From contig NZ_LQMT02000030.1 in the NCBI RefSeq assembly GCF_001620365.2, positions 94,812 through 158,811 on the forward strand: 64,000 nt of DNA, given 5' to 3'. The stretch comes from Amycolatopsis keratiniphila subsp. keratiniphila (GTDB lineage: Bacteria > Actinomycetota > Actinomycetes > Mycobacteriales > Pseudonocardiaceae). Below, piece by piece: positions 42,115 to 51,478 of the stretch (position 1 is the stretch's first letter; every line of letters begins with the position of its first letter). Below the pieces are notes generated by a model. The model was given only the letters and a program-made list of their open reading frames with translations. It was not told where the DNA came from and searched no databases. The position numbers were made by a program, and so were the translations under genes.

Positions 42115-43039
42115 GCACCGGATCCGGGACGTGCAGCCAGGCGCGGACCTCGGTCTCCTTCTCGTGCACGAGCACCTGCCGGTAGCTCATCGTGTCGAGA
42201 CCGGGGCCGCCCTGGTCCTGGACGTCCTCGTGGAACCGGTCCGACACGAGCACCACCACGGGCGACTCGTCCGGCGCTTCGGCGAGCGCGTCCCGCAGCA
42301 CGCGCGAGTCCAGCAGCCGGGCAAGCAGCACCTTCGGCCGCCCCGTCACGCCGTACTCGTCGAGCGCGATCTCGCCGGCGTGGATCGCCACCCGCACCCG
42401 GATCCGTAGACCGGGTTCGGTGACGACGTTGTAGCGGGCCAGTTCCGCGGTCAGCCGGGAAAGCAGCGGATACACCAGCCGGAACTTCGGGAAATGCGGC
42501 GGGACCACGACGATCATGCCGTCCCCGGTGTCGCGCTTCAGGCAGGCGTCCCAGGCGATCCCGCTGGCCTCGAAGGCAGTGGCGAGGAGGCCGAAGAGCA
42601 TCCGCCGGACCTGGACGAAGATCTCGCTGCTGCGGCCGACCTGGCCGAAACCGGAGATGTCGATCGAGAACAGCCCGCAGTGCATGCCGGACTCGACCCA
42701 CGCCGTCGGCGGCGGATAGAGGATCTTCGTCCGCAACCTGGCGAGGTGGACGCAGGTCACGGTGACGAACAGGATCGTGCCGAAGAGCCAGGCGAACGAG
42801 AGCATCGCCTCCGACTCGCCTTCCGACGCCGCCCGCTCCAGCAAGAACGTCATCGCGACGGCGATGCCGCCGTAGCCGAGCACGAACAGCCAGAGGATGC
42901 CCCGCCGCAGCCGGATCGCGGCGTGCGCGACCGGGAGCAGCGCGAGCATGCCGAAGGACCCGACGACCACCACGAAATACCAGAGACTCACGACGCGTTG
43001 TGCGGTCGAGACGCGTGTGCGACCGGTTCCGACGGCCAC
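42098..43039 (-). CDS. Membrane protein with class III cyclase-like domain
   Basis: A 313-residue protein: three or four membrane helices in the first about 120 residues and a cytoplasmic class III nucleotidyl-cyclase-like domain. The two metal Asp positions are present (FSIDISGFG and DTGDGMIVV), and RVRVAIHAGEI fits the dimer arm. At the usual N-x3-R transition-state motif the sequence is KVLLAR, so Asn is lost while Arg stays; activity is doubtful. GTG 43039 follows GGGGGGAACAAG. Confidence 0.68.
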   Translation of the reverse strand: MAVGTGRTRVSTAQRVVSLWYFVVVVGSFGMLALLPVAHAAIRLRRGILWLFVLGYGGIAVAMTFLLERAASEGESEAMLSFAWLFGTILFVTVTCVHLARLRTKILYPPPTAWVESGMHCGLFSIDISGFGQVGRSSEIFVQVRRMLFGLLATAFEASGIAWDACLKRDTGDGMIVVVPPHFPKFRLVYPLLSRLTAELARYNVVTEPGLRIRVRVAIHAGEIALDEYGVTGRPKVLLARLLDSRVLRDALAEAPDESPVVVLVSDRFHEDVQDQGGPGLDTMSYRQVLVHEKETEVRAWLHVPDPVLKELP

Positions 43040-43269
43040 CTTGTTCCCCCCGTCACCCTGTGACACCGGAAACGATAACGCCTCATCCGAGCCCGGTGGA
43101 AGCCGCTTTCCCCAGCCGTGACCCGCCCATCGGGACAGGGTGATGCGCCACACCGGGGGCTCGGGAGAACGAAGCTGTCGGAGGGGGCGGATATCCTCCA
43201 GTACGGTGTCGCGTTGAACACCACCTCCACGAGCTAGTTCGCGAGCCACGACTCCAGGAGAAGTACCCA

Positions 43270-45321
43270 GTGACTGCTGAGACCCTGTACGGGGCCGACG
43301 ACCTGACGCATCTCGAGGGTCTGGAAGCGGTCCGCAAGCGCCCCGGGATGTACATCGGCTCCACCGACAGCCGCGGTATCAACCACCTGTTCTCCGAGGT
43401 CGTGGACAACTCGACCGACGAGGGCGTGGCGGGTCACGCCACGAAGATCGTGGTCACCCTGCACGCCGACGGCAGCGTCCAGGTCGACGACGACGGCCGC
43501 GGCATCCCCACCGGCACGCACGCCAAATCCGGTTTGTCCGGCGTCGAGCTGGTGCTCACCAGGCTGCACGCGGGCGGCAAGTTCGGCGGCTCCGGCTACA
43601 AGACCTCCGGTGGTCTGCACGGTGTCGGCGCCTCGGCGGTGAACGCGCTGTCGCACCGCTTCGACGTCACGGTGAAGCAGAGCGGCAAGGTCCACCAGAT
43701 GTCGTTCGCGCACGGCGTCCCCGGCGTGTTCGACGGGCCCGGCCCGAAGGCCAAGTTCACCCGCAAGTCCGGGCTGAACATCACCGGCAAGATGAAGCGC
43801 GGGGAGCGCTCCGGCACGTCGATCCGGTACTGGTACGACTCGCGCTACTTCGAGAGCGGCGCCGCGCTCGACGTCGAAGGCGTCCGCGCGAAGATGCGCA
43901 ACACGGCGTTCCTCGTCCCCGGCGTCACGTACGTGTTGCGCACGGCCGTGGACGATTCGATCAGCGAAGAGACCTTCCACTTCCCCAACGGCCTCGCCGA
44001 CATGGTCGACTTCCTCGCCCCGGACAGCGAAAAACCCGTCTGCGGCACGCTGATCATCAACGGCGAGGGCACGTACAAGGAGAACGCGGCCGACGCCAGC
44101 GGTGTCATGCAGTCCAATGTGGTGCGTCACGCGGAGGTCGAGGTCGCGCTGCGCTGGGGCACCGGCTACGAGCGCACGGTGGAGTGCTTCACCAACACCA
44201 TCCGCAACGTGCACGGCGGCACCCACCGCCGCGGTTTCGACCGCGCGGTGCTGAAAGCCTTGCAGGACGCCATTTCCAAAACCCGAGGGCTGCTCAAGCC
44301 CAAGGAGGACATGCCCACCGTCGAAGACGTGCTCGAAGGCATGACGGCGGTCGTCCACGTCCGGCTGCCCGAGCCGCAGTTCACGTCGCAGACCAAGGAC
44401 GAGCTGTCCACCGCCGGCATCACCCGCGTCATCCAGGGCATCGTCGACAAGCACATCCGCGCCTGGACCGAAGAGCGCAAGACCAAGTCCGAGGCGAAGA
44501 TCGTGCTGCAGAAGGTGGTCGACGCGGCACGCGTCCGGCTCACCCAGAAGCAGCAGAAGGACGCCGCCCGGCGCAAGACCGCGCTCGAAGGCGCGGCCAT
44601 GCCGCCGAAGCTGGTCGACTGCCGCACCACCGGCGTCGCCCGCAGTGAGCTGTTCCTCGTCGAGGGTGACAGCGCCCTCGGTTCGGCGCGGATGGCGCGC
44701 GTCTCGGAGTACCAGGCGCTGCTTCCCTTGCGCGGCAAGATCCTCAACGTCCAGAAGGCGTCGCTCGGCGACACCTTGAAGAACGCCGAGATCGCCTCGA
44801 TCGTGCAGGTGCTCGGCGCGGGCAGCGGGCGCACGTTCGACCTGTCGACCATGCGCTACGGCCGGGTGATCCTGATGGCCGACGCGGACGTCGACGGTTC
44901 GCATATCCGCACGCTGCTGATCACGCTGTTCGCCAAGTACATGCGGCCGGCGATCGAGGACGGCAGGCTCTACGCCGCGATGCCGCCGCTGCACAAACTG
45001 GTCACCAAGGGCCGCAACCCGGAAACCCATTTCACCTTCACCCAGAAGGAGATGGAGACCAAGTACGCGGAGCTGGAGCGGGCGGGCAAGCAGATCGTCA
45101 CGCCGGTGCCGCGGTTCAAGGGTCTCGGCGAGATGGACGCCGACGAGCTGTGGGAGACCACGATGAACCCGGCCACCCGCTCGGTCCGCCGGATCACCCT
45201 CGACGACGTCGAAGCCGCGGAGAACGCGCTCGAACTGTTGATGGGCGAGAAGGTCGAGCCACGCCGCAACTGGCTGGTCGAATCCTCCGACCGGGTCGAC
45301 CGCGAAGCCATCGACGCCTGA
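43270..45321 (+). CDS. parE: DNA topoisomerase IIA subunit B, ParE-like
   Basis: A 683-residue ATPase subunit of a type IIA topoisomerase. GHKL motifs VVDNSTDEG and DDDGRGIP, the K-loop LHGVGASAVNALS, and the TOPRIM EGDSALGSA with DADVDGSH are all present. The next gene encodes the A subunit 29 bases later. Most actinobacteria keep gyrBA near the origin, so this second pair is best read as topoisomerase IV, as in Streptomyces. ATG 43270 has AGGAGAAGTACCC upstream. Confidence 0.83.
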   Translation: MTAETLYGADDLTHLEGLEAVRKRPGMYIGSTDSRGINHLFSEVVDNSTDEGVAGHATKIVVTLHADGSVQVDDDGRGIPTGTHAKSGLSGVELVLTRLHAGGKFGGSGYKTSGGLHGVGASAVNALSHRFDVTVKQSGKVHQMSFAHGVPGVFDGPGPKAKFTRKSGLNITGKMKRGERSGTSIRYWYDSRYFESGAALDVEGVRAKMRNTAFLVPGVTYVLRTAVDDSISEETFHFPNGLADMVDFLAPDSEKPVCGTLIINGEGTYKENAADASGVMQSNVVRHAEVEVALRWGTGYERTVECFTNTIRNVHGGTHRRGFDRAVLKALQDAISKTRGLLKPKEDMPTVEDVLEGMTAVVHVRLPEPQFTSQTKDELSTAGITRVIQGIVDKHIRAWTEERKTKSEAKIVLQKVVDAARVRLTQKQQKDAARRKTALEGAAMPPKLVDCRTTGVARSELFLVEGDSALGSARMARVSEYQALLPLRGKILNVQKASLGDTLKNAEIASIVQVLGAGSGRTFDLSTMRYGRVILMADADVDGSHIRTLLITLFAKYMRPAIEDGRLYAAMPPLHKLVTKGRNPETHFTFTQKEMETKYAELERAGKQIVTPVPRFKGLGEMDADELWETTMNPATRSVRRITLDDVEAAENALELLMGEKVEPRRNWLVESSDRVDREAIDA

Positions 45322-45350
45322 TTTCGCTGCTATTCAAGGAGCTTTGAGCA

Positions 45351-47837
45351 ATGGCACGCCGCAAGGGCACCACCACCAAGGTCGATCCCTCCGCGTTCGA
45401 CAAGCCCGGCGCGAACGTCTTCGACAACTCGCTGAAGACGGAGATCGAGGATTCGTACCTGGAGTACGCCTACTCGGTCATCCACTCGCGGGCGCTCCCG
45501 GACGCGCGGGACGGTCTGAAGCCGGTGCACCGCCGGATCATGCACTCGATGAACGAGAACGGCTACCGGCCTTCGCACGCGTACGTGAAGTCGGCGCGTG
45601 TCACCGGCGACGTGATGGGCAAGTACCACCCGCACGGTGAGACGGCGATCTACGACGCCATGGTCCGGCTCGCGCAGGACTTCTCGCTCAACGTCCCGCT
45701 GATCGACGGGCACGGCAACTTCGGCTCCCCCGACGACGGCCCGGCCGCCTCGCGGTACACCGAGGCGCGGCTGTCCCCGGAAGCGATGCTGCTGGTCGGT
45801 GAGCTCGGCGAGGACACCGTCGACTTCCGGCCGAACTACGACGGCTCGCTCGAAGAGCCGTCGGTGCTGCCCGCGGCCTTCCCGAACCTGCTGGTGAACG
45901 GCACGTCCGGGATCGCGGTCGGGATGGCGACCAACATGATCCCGCACAACCTGTCCGAGGTCATCGGCGCGGCGCGGTGGCTGATCAACCACCCGAACGC
46001 CACCCTCGACAAGCTGATGGAGTACGTCCCGGGTCCCGACCTGCCGACCGGTGGTTCGCTGCTGGGGCTGGACGAGGTCCGCCGCGCGTACGAGACCGGC
46101 CGTGGTGTGGTGCGGATGCGCGCCAGCGCCGAGACCGGGCCGCTGGAAGGCAGCCGCGGCCGTCAGGCGATCACCATCACCGAGCTCCCGTACGGCGTCG
46201 GCCCGGAGAAGGTGATCGAGAAGATCACCGACGAGGTCAACAAGTCCAAGCGGCTCACCGGGATCGCCGACGTCAAGGACCTCACCGACCGCGAGAACGG
46301 CACGCGGCTGGTCATCGAATGCAAGGTCGGCGTGAACCCGCAGGCGCTCCTGGCGGATCTGTACCGGCTCACGCCGCTGGAGCAGTCGTTCGGCATCAAC
46401 AACCTGGTGCTGGTGGACGGGCAGCCGCAGACGCTGGGGCTCAAGGCACTGCTGGAAGTCTTCCTCAGCCACCGCTACGAGGTCGTCACCCGCCGCACGC
46501 GCTACCGGCGCCGCAAACGCGAAGAGCGTCTGCACCTGGTCGACGGTCTGCTGATCGCCCTGCTCGACATCGACAAGGTGATCAAGCTGATCCGCGACAG
46601 CGAGAACGCCGCGGCCGCGAAGGACGGCCTGATGAAGCGGTTCAAGCTCTCGGAGATCCAGGCGACCTACATCCTGGACACCCCGCTGCGGCGGCTCACC
46701 AAGTACGACCGGATCGAACTCGAAGCCGAGCAGGACAAGCTGCGCGGGGAGATCGCCGAGCTGTCGAAGATCCTCGACGACGAGTCGGTGCTGAAGAAGG
46801 TCGTCTCGGGCGAGCTGGCCAAGGTCGCCAAGGACCACCCCACCGAACGCCGCACCGCGCTGATCGACGGTGACCTCAAGGAGGTCCTCGCCGCGTCGAA
46901 GCCGTCGGGTCCGCTGGAGGTCGCCGACGATCCGTGCCAGGTGATCCTGTCGGCCACCGGGCTGGTCGCCCGGACCGCGGCGGAATCGGAGGAGGCGTCG
47001 GAAGTGCGGCGCCGCAACGGCCGCGTCAAACACGACTCGGTGGCCGCGGTGGTCCATTCGACCGCGCGCGGGCAGGTGCTGCTGGTGACGAACCGCGGCC
47101 GCGCGTTCAAGACCGACGTGCTGCCGCTGCCGGTTCTGCCCGAACAGGCGGGCACGGTGTCGCTTCGCGGCGGTATGGCCGCGAAGGAACTGGCGCCGCT
47201 GGAGAAGGGCGAGCGCGTCATCGGCCTGGCCCCGCTCGGCGAGCAGGCCGCAGGCTCCCCCGGCCTCGCGCTCGGCACGAAGCACGGCGTCGTGAAGGTG
47301 TGCGCGCCGGAATGGCCGGTCCGCTCCGACGAGTTCGACGTGATCAGCTTGAAGGACGGCGATGAGGTCGTCGGTGCCACCTGGCTCACCGACGGCAACG
47401 AGACGCTGGCGTTCCTGTCGTCCGAAGCGTCACTGCTGCGCTACGCCGCTTCGCTGGTGCGGCCGCAGGGTCTCAAGGGCGGCGGCATGGCGGGCATCGT
47501 CGTCCGCGGCGACGCGGAAGTGGTCTTCTTCGGCGCGATCCGCACCGACGACGCCGAACACGGCGAGCCGATGGTCGTCACCGCGACCGGCGCGAGCGTC
47601 AAGGTGACCCCGTTCAGCGAGTACCCGGCCAAGGGCCGCGCGACCGGCGGTGTCCGGGCGCAGCGGTTCCTCAAGGGCGAAACGCGCTTGATCGTCGGCT
47701 GGATCGGTCCGCGTCCCGCCGGTGCCGCCCGCAACGGCGACCCGGTGGAACTCCCCGAGGTCGACCTCCGGCGCGACGGCTCCGGCCACGCCCACCCCGG
47801 CCCCGAGGTCGTCGGTCACCTCATCGAACGCGACTGA
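45351..47837 (+). CDS. parC: DNA topoisomerase IIA subunit A, ParC-like
   Basis: An 828-residue breakage-reunion subunit. The catalytic Tyr136 is in AASRYTEARLS. The quinolone-determining stretch is HPHGETAIYDAMVRLAQ, with Thr at the GyrA Ser83 position and Asp at 87. Downstream come the tower, coiled coil and a beta-pinwheel C-terminal domain (RGRAFKTDVLPLP). It functions with ParE in decatenation. AAGGAGCTTTGAGCA precedes ATG. Confidence 0.83.
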   Translation: MARRKGTTTKVDPSAFDKPGANVFDNSLKTEIEDSYLEYAYSVIHSRALPDARDGLKPVHRRIMHSMNENGYRPSHAYVKSARVTGDVMGKYHPHGETAIYDAMVRLAQDFSLNVPLIDGHGNFGSPDDGPAASRYTEARLSPEAMLLVGELGEDTVDFRPNYDGSLEEPSVLPAAFPNLLVNGTSGIAVGMATNMIPHNLSEVIGAARWLINHPNATLDKLMEYVPGPDLPTGGSLLGLDEVRRAYETGRGVVRMRASAETGPLEGSRGRQAITITELPYGVGPEKVIEKITDEVNKSKRLTGIADVKDLTDRENGTRLVIECKVGVNPQALLADLYRLTPLEQSFGINNLVLVDGQPQTLGLKALLEVFLSHRYEVVTRRTRYRRRKREERLHLVDGLLIALLDIDKVIKLIRDSENAAAAKDGLMKRFKLSEIQATYILDTPLRRLTKYDRIELEAEQDKLRGEIAELSKILDDESVLKKVVSGELAKVAKDHPTERRTALIDGDLKEVLAASKPSGPLEVADDPCQVILSATGLVARTAAESEEASEVRRRNGRVKHDSVAAVVHSTARGQVLLVTNRGRAFKTDVLPLPVLPEQAGTVSLRGGMAAKELAPLEKGERVIGLAPLGEQAAGSPGLALGTKHGVVKVCAPEWPVRSDEFDVISLKDGDEVVGATWLTDGNETLAFLSSEASLLRYAASLVRPQGLKGGGMAGIVVRGDAEVVFFGAIRTDDAEHGEPMVVTATGASVKVTPFSEYPAKGRATGGVRAQRFLKGETRLIVGWIGPRPAGAARNGDPVELPEVDLRRDGSGHAHPGPEVVGHLIERD

Positions 47838-47863
47838 CCCCGCACTCACGTGATTGGGCGCGT

Positions 47864-47926
47864 AACTCGCGTGATTGAAGCCGGAACTCACCCACCTCGT
47901 GAGTTCCGCCTCCAATCACGCGAGTT
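47864..47926. terminator. Two-step hairpin after parC
   Basis: Outer arms AACTCGCGTGATTG (47864-47877) and CAATCACGCGAGTT (47913-47926), inner arms GGAACTCA (47883-47890) and TGAGTTCC (47900-47907). It lies 26 bases after the parC stop and can end its transcription. Confidence 0.7.
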
Positions 47927-47957
47927 CCGGCCCCAATCACGCGAGTCACGCCTTCAG

Positions 47958-48062
47958 TCACGCGTGTCGTCCATCTGATCACGCGTGTCGTCCGTCCGAT
48001 CACGCGTGTCGTCCGTCCGATCACGCGTGTCGTCCGTCCGATCACGCGTGTCGTCCGTCGGG
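47958..48062. repeat. Tandem 21-bp repeat, five copies (R5)
   Basis: Five head-to-tail copies of TCACGCGTGTCGTCCGTCCG plus A start at 47958, 47979, 48000, 48021 and 48042. The first and last differ at a few bases; the middle three are identical. Related, more diverged units lie just upstream. There are no unique spacers. The spacer between parC and the acyl-CoA dehydrogenase gene holds only this and the hairpin. Confidence 0.88.
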
Positions 48063-48076
48063 CCGCCGGATCCCGA

Positions 48077-48101
48077 GTGGTAGCAAAGGTCCCTTGCTCC
48101 C
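48077..48101. repeat. R2 element after acyl-CoA dehydrogenase stop
   Basis: Full R2 copy directly abutting the stop codon (48102-48104) of the minus-strand acyl-CoA dehydrogenase gene. Confidence 0.82.
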
Positions 48102-49313
48102 TCAGCGGCCCAGCAGGCCCTTCGCGATGTGCGTCACCTGGATCTCGTTGCTCCCCGCGTAGATCATCAGCGACTTCGCGTCCCGCGCCAGCTGCTCCAC
48201 CCGGTACTCCGCCATGTACCCGTTGCCGCCGAACAGCTGCACGGCCTCCATCGCGACCTCGGTGGCTGCCTCCGACGAGTACAGCTTCATCGCCGAAGCC
48301 TCGGCCAGCGTCGGCATCTTGCCCGCGCGCAGGGTCTCGATCAGCTGGAACACCATGTTCTGCACGTTGATCCGCGCGACCTCCATCTTCGCCAGCTTGA
48401 GCTGGATCAGCTGGAACCGCCCGATCTCCTGGCCCCACAGCTTCCGGTTCTTCGCGTAGTCCACGCACAACCGGTGGCATTCGTTGATGATCCCGAGCGC
48501 CAGCGCCGCGACCCCGATCCGCTCGACGGCGAACCCGGACTTCACCTCGGCCTTGCTGTCACCGTCGCGGCCGCTCTCGGACTCGCCGAGCAGCCGGTCC
48601 CGCCCGAGCCGGACGTCGCTGAAGAACAACTCGCCGGTCGGTGACGACATCATGCCCATCTTCTTGAACGGCTTGCCTTGGGTGAGTCCCGGCATGCCCT
48701 TGTCGAGCACGAACGTCAGCACCTTGCGATCCCGCACGTCCGAGCCGTCGTCGAGCTTCGCGTACACGATGATCGTGTCGGCATAAGGCCCGTTGGTGAT
48801 GAACGTCTTCTGTCCATTGAGGACGTACTCGTCACCGTCGCGCCGCACCGACGTCTTCATACCGCCGAAAGCGTCCGAGCCGGAGTCGGGTTCGGTGATC
48901 GCCCACGCCCCGACCTTCTCGAACGTCGCCAGCCCAGGCAGCCATCGTTCCTTCTGCGCTTGCGTGCCCTTGGTCAGGATCGTCTGCGCGGTCAGCCCGA
49001 TGCTCACGCCGAGCGAAGCGACGATGCCGAGGCTGACCCCGGCCAGTTCGCTCACCGCGATGAGCGCCATCGCCTCCTGCCCACCGAACGCCAGACCGCC
49101 ACCCGAACCTGATCCAGGAGACTTCGACAGCAGTTTCGACACCGATTCCCGCGCGAGCGCGTCGATGCCGAAGGACGCGAACATCTTCCGGATGATGTCG
49201 TACGGCGGCAGCGTCCCGCTTTCCAGCGCGTCGAGGTGCGGCCGGATCTCCTTGTCGACGAACTCCCGGATCGCGTCCCTGATCAGCAGTTCTGTCTCGG
49301 ACCACTCGATCAC
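48102..49313 (-). CDS. Acyl-CoA dehydrogenase, catalytic Glu displaced
   Basis: A 403-residue FAD enzyme that introduces a double bond into acyl-CoA. FAD blocks AITEPDSGSDA and TFITNGPYAD and the C-terminal QLFGGNGYMAEY are typical. The usual catalytic Glu of the IYEGT motif is Ala (IYAGSNEIQ), but a Glu in VERIGVAALALG occupies the helix-G position used by isovaleryl-CoA and long-chain dehydrogenases. GTG 49313 overlaps the SDR stop by 4 bases. Last gene of the operon. Confidence 0.82.
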   Translation of the reverse strand: MIEWSETELLIRDAIREFVDKEIRPHLDALESGTLPPYDIIRKMFASFGIDALARESVSKLLSKSPGSGSGGGLAFGGQEAMALIAVSELAGVSLGIVASLGVSIGLTAQTILTKGTQAQKERWLPGLATFEKVGAWAITEPDSGSDAFGGMKTSVRRDGDEYVLNGQKTFITNGPYADTIIVYAKLDDGSDVRDRKVLTFVLDKGMPGLTQGKPFKKMGMMSSPTGELFFSDVRLGRDRLLGESESGRDGDSKAEVKSGFAVERIGVAALALGIINECHRLCVDYAKNRKLWGQEIGRFQLIQLKLAKMEVARINVQNMVFQLIETLRAGKMPTLAEASAMKLYSSEAATEVAMEAVQLFGGNGYMAEYRVEQLARDAKSLMIYAGSNEIQVTHIAKGLLGR

Positions 49314-50179
49314 GGGAGCCTCGCGGCGATGTCGTCGATCTCCCAGGCGGCCTCGGTCTCGATCACCTTGACGTCGTGCCAGCCCGCGAGTTCGGAGATC
49401 GCGCCGCCCTGCACCGCGAACACCTTGCCGGTGAGCGGGCACTTCTCGGTCGCCAGGTAGGCCACCAGCGGTGAGATGTTCGCCGGGGAGAACGCGTCGA
49501 ACTCCCCTTCTTCCACTTCCTGCGCGAAGATCGCGCCCATGCCCGGCGTCGCCAGGGTGAGCCGCGTGCGCGCGATCGGCGCGATCGCGTTCACCCGCAC
49601 GCCGTAGCGTTCCAGCTCCTCGGCGGCGACCAGCGTCAGCGCGGCGATACCCGCCTTCGCCGCGCCATAGTTCGCCTGGCCAGCGTTAGGCAGTGTGGTC
49701 CCGGACGCAGAGGCGGTGTTGATCACCGAACCCGCCACCGGCTCGCCGGCCTTGCTCGCGCTCTTCCAGTACGCGGCCGCGTGCCGCAGCACCGCCGCGT
49801 GCCCCTTCAGGTGCACGGCGATCACGGAATCCCATTGGGACTCCTCCAGTCCCGCGATGAACGCGTCGCGCAAGATGCCCGCGTTGTTCACGACGACGTC
49901 CAGCCTGCCGAACTCACCCACCGCCTGCGCGACCAGGTCCTCGGCGCCCGACCAGTCGGCGACGTTGGCCGTGTTCGCCACCGCCTTCCCGCCCGCCGCG
50001 CGGATCTCGTCGACGACCTCCTGCGCGGGCCCGGCGTCGCTGCCGCTGCCGTCGTTCGCGCCGCCGAGGTCGTTGACCACCACGCTCGCGCCCTCCCGCG
50101 CGAACAGCAGCGCGTGCTCGCGGCCGATCCCGCGTCCGGCGCCGGTGATGACGGCGACGCGTCCGTCGAGTGCTCCCAT
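49310..50179 (-). CDS. SDR-family 3-hydroxyacyl-CoA dehydrogenase-like protein
   Basis: A 289-residue short-chain dehydrogenase. NAD motif TGAGRGIG, NNAG, catalytic Ser in TASASG and Tyr-x3-Lys in YGAAK are intact. The insert VVNDLGGANDGSGSD is typical of peroxisomal multifunctional-enzyme-type hydroxyacyl-CoA dehydrogenases. It would oxidise the 3-hydroxyacyl-CoA made by the MaoC protein encoded upstream. 10 bases after MaoC stop. Confidence 0.82.
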   Translation of the reverse strand: MGALDGRVAVITGAGRGIGREHALLFAREGASVVVNDLGGANDGSGSDAGPAQEVVDEIRAAGGKAVANTANVADWSGAEDLVAQAVGEFGRLDVVVNNAGILRDAFIAGLEESQWDSVIAVHLKGHAAVLRHAAAYWKSASKAGEPVAGSVINTASASGTTLPNAGQANYGAAKAGIAALTLVAAEELERYGVRVNAIAPIARTRLTLATPGMGAIFAQEVEEGEFDAFSPANISPLVAYLATEKCPLTGKVFAVQGGAISELAGWHDVKVIETEAAWEIDDIAARLP

Positions 50180-50189
50180 GGCTTTGCTC

Positions 50190-51032
50190 CTACTCCGCGA
50201 ATTCCGCGAGACCGTCTTTGATCACGACGGTTTGGCCGACGGTTGTTTCGAACGCGTAGCTCCCGGCGCCCGCGCGCCAGATGTGCGTCGTCAGGTCCTG
50301 GCCGGGCAGCACCGGCTTGGCGAACCGGACGGCGAACCGCTTCAGTCTGTCCACATCGGACTCGGCGACCTCGGTCAGCAGCGCCCACGAAGTGAACGCC
50401 ATGGTGCACAGGCCGTGCGCGATGATCCCCGGCAGCCCCGAGTCCTTCGCGACCTCTTCGTCGAGATGGATCGGCATCGGGTCGCCGGCGGCGGGCGCGT
50501 ACCGATAGGTCTGGTCGTCGTCGACGTGCTGGTTCACCTTCGCCACCGGCGCCTGCGCACGGAGGCCTTCGTCGAACTTGTGGTCCGGCCCGAGTTCGCC
50601 GCGCGTCTCCCCGGTGTCGAACCCTCGCACGAACAGTGTCACGTACTGCTCGTTGACCAGGTCGCCGTCGTCGGTCCGGCATTCGAGGTGGATGGTGCCG
50701 CGGGTGCCGTTCGGCAAGCCTTCGTAGCCGGTCATCCGCGCCCGCGACACGAGCTTGTCGCCGGGACGGATCGGCCGGTGCAACCGGAACTCCTGCTCCC
50801 CGTGCACGATCCGGCCGAACAAGCCGACCGGGACGACCTCGAGCGCGGGCTCCATCAGCGACTCGAACACCGGCACGATCGCGAACACGGGGCTCGCGAC
50901 GTCACCGGCGAGATGTGCCGGGATCGGGTCGTTCGTGGCCTTCGCGTACTCGATCAGCCGCTCGCGGGTGACCTCGAACCGCGAGTCGTCGGTCCATTTG
51001 CCGAGCCCGCCGGGGTCGAACCGCTCGGTCAC
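50190..51032 (-). CDS. MaoC-like double hot-dog enoyl-CoA hydratase
   Basis: A 280-residue protein with two hot-dog folds. The C-terminal one carries the R-hydratase motif region (YRYAPAAGDPMPIH, then GLPGIIAHGLCTM) with catalytic Asp and His; the N-terminal half is the non-catalytic FAS1-like half. It hydrates trans-2-enoyl-CoA to the R-3-hydroxyacyl form. GTG 51032 overlaps the SRPBCC stop. Confidence 0.8.
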   Translation of the reverse strand: MTERFDPGGLGKWTDDSRFEVTRERLIEYAKATNDPIPAHLAGDVASPVFAIVPVFESLMEPALEVVPVGLFGRIVHGEQEFRLHRPIRPGDKLVSRARMTGYEGLPNGTRGTIHLECRTDDGDLVNEQYVTLFVRGFDTGETRGELGPDHKFDEGLRAQAPVAKVNQHVDDDQTYRYAPAAGDPMPIHLDEEVAKDSGLPGIIAHGLCTMAFTSWALLTEVAESDVDRLKRFAVRFAKPVLPGQDLTTHIWRAGAGSYAFETTVGQTVVIKDGLAEFAE

Positions 51033-51460
51033 GAGACCAGCGCCTTGAAGTTCTCGAGGGAGGCGTCGAGGTTCTTCTTGCCGTCCTTCTCGACGGCCTT
51101 GCCGAGCGCGCCGACGATCATCTGACCGGCGAACTCCGCGTCGATGCTGGCGAGTGAACCGTCTCCGGACGCCTCCACGGACAGCTCGAACTTGACCTTC
51201 ACCCCGGCCATCCCGGTGCCGGAGATCGCCAGCTTCGACGGTGCCTCGAACTCGTCGACGGTCCAGGTGATGGTGTTCGGCATCCCGAGCATCGTGACGA
51301 CCTCGGAAGCCTGTGCTCCCTTGGAGAATTCCGCGGGGACCTCGCCCTTCCACTTGGTGTGGATGGTCAGCCACTTCTCGAAGTTGTTGGGGTTGGAGAA
51401 CTCCGCCCACACCTTGTCGGGAGCGGCGGGGAGTTCGACGGAGGCACTGATCTTGCCCAT
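51029..51460 (-). CDS. SRPBCC/CoxG-like ligand-binding protein
   Basis: A 143-residue START-like fold (opening ISASVELPAAPDKVWAEFSNP), forming a deep hydrophobic pocket. Within this operon it may bind an acyl or steroid-like intermediate; it is not known to be catalytic. 18 bases after the thiolase stop, 4-base overlap with MaoC. Confidence 0.78.
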   Translation of the reverse strand: MGKISASVELPAAPDKVWAEFSNPNNFEKWLTIHTKWKGEVPAEFSKGAQASEVVTMLGMPNTITWTVDEFEAPSKLAISGTGMAGVKVKFELSVEASGDGSLASIDAEFAGQMIVGALGKAVEKDGKKNLDASLENFKALVS

Positions 51461-51478
51461 GGTTCTTTCCTTTCGGGA

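Noticed and set aside
47958..48062. CRISPR array
   Set aside because: The 21-bp units are contiguous with no spacers and no cas genes are nearby; it is a simple tandem repeat.
47821..48480. Minus-strand ORF encoding a heptad repeat through the R5 array
   Set aside because: The repeat period is a multiple of three, which keeps any frame open; the rest is a shadow of the acyl-CoA dehydrogenase gene.
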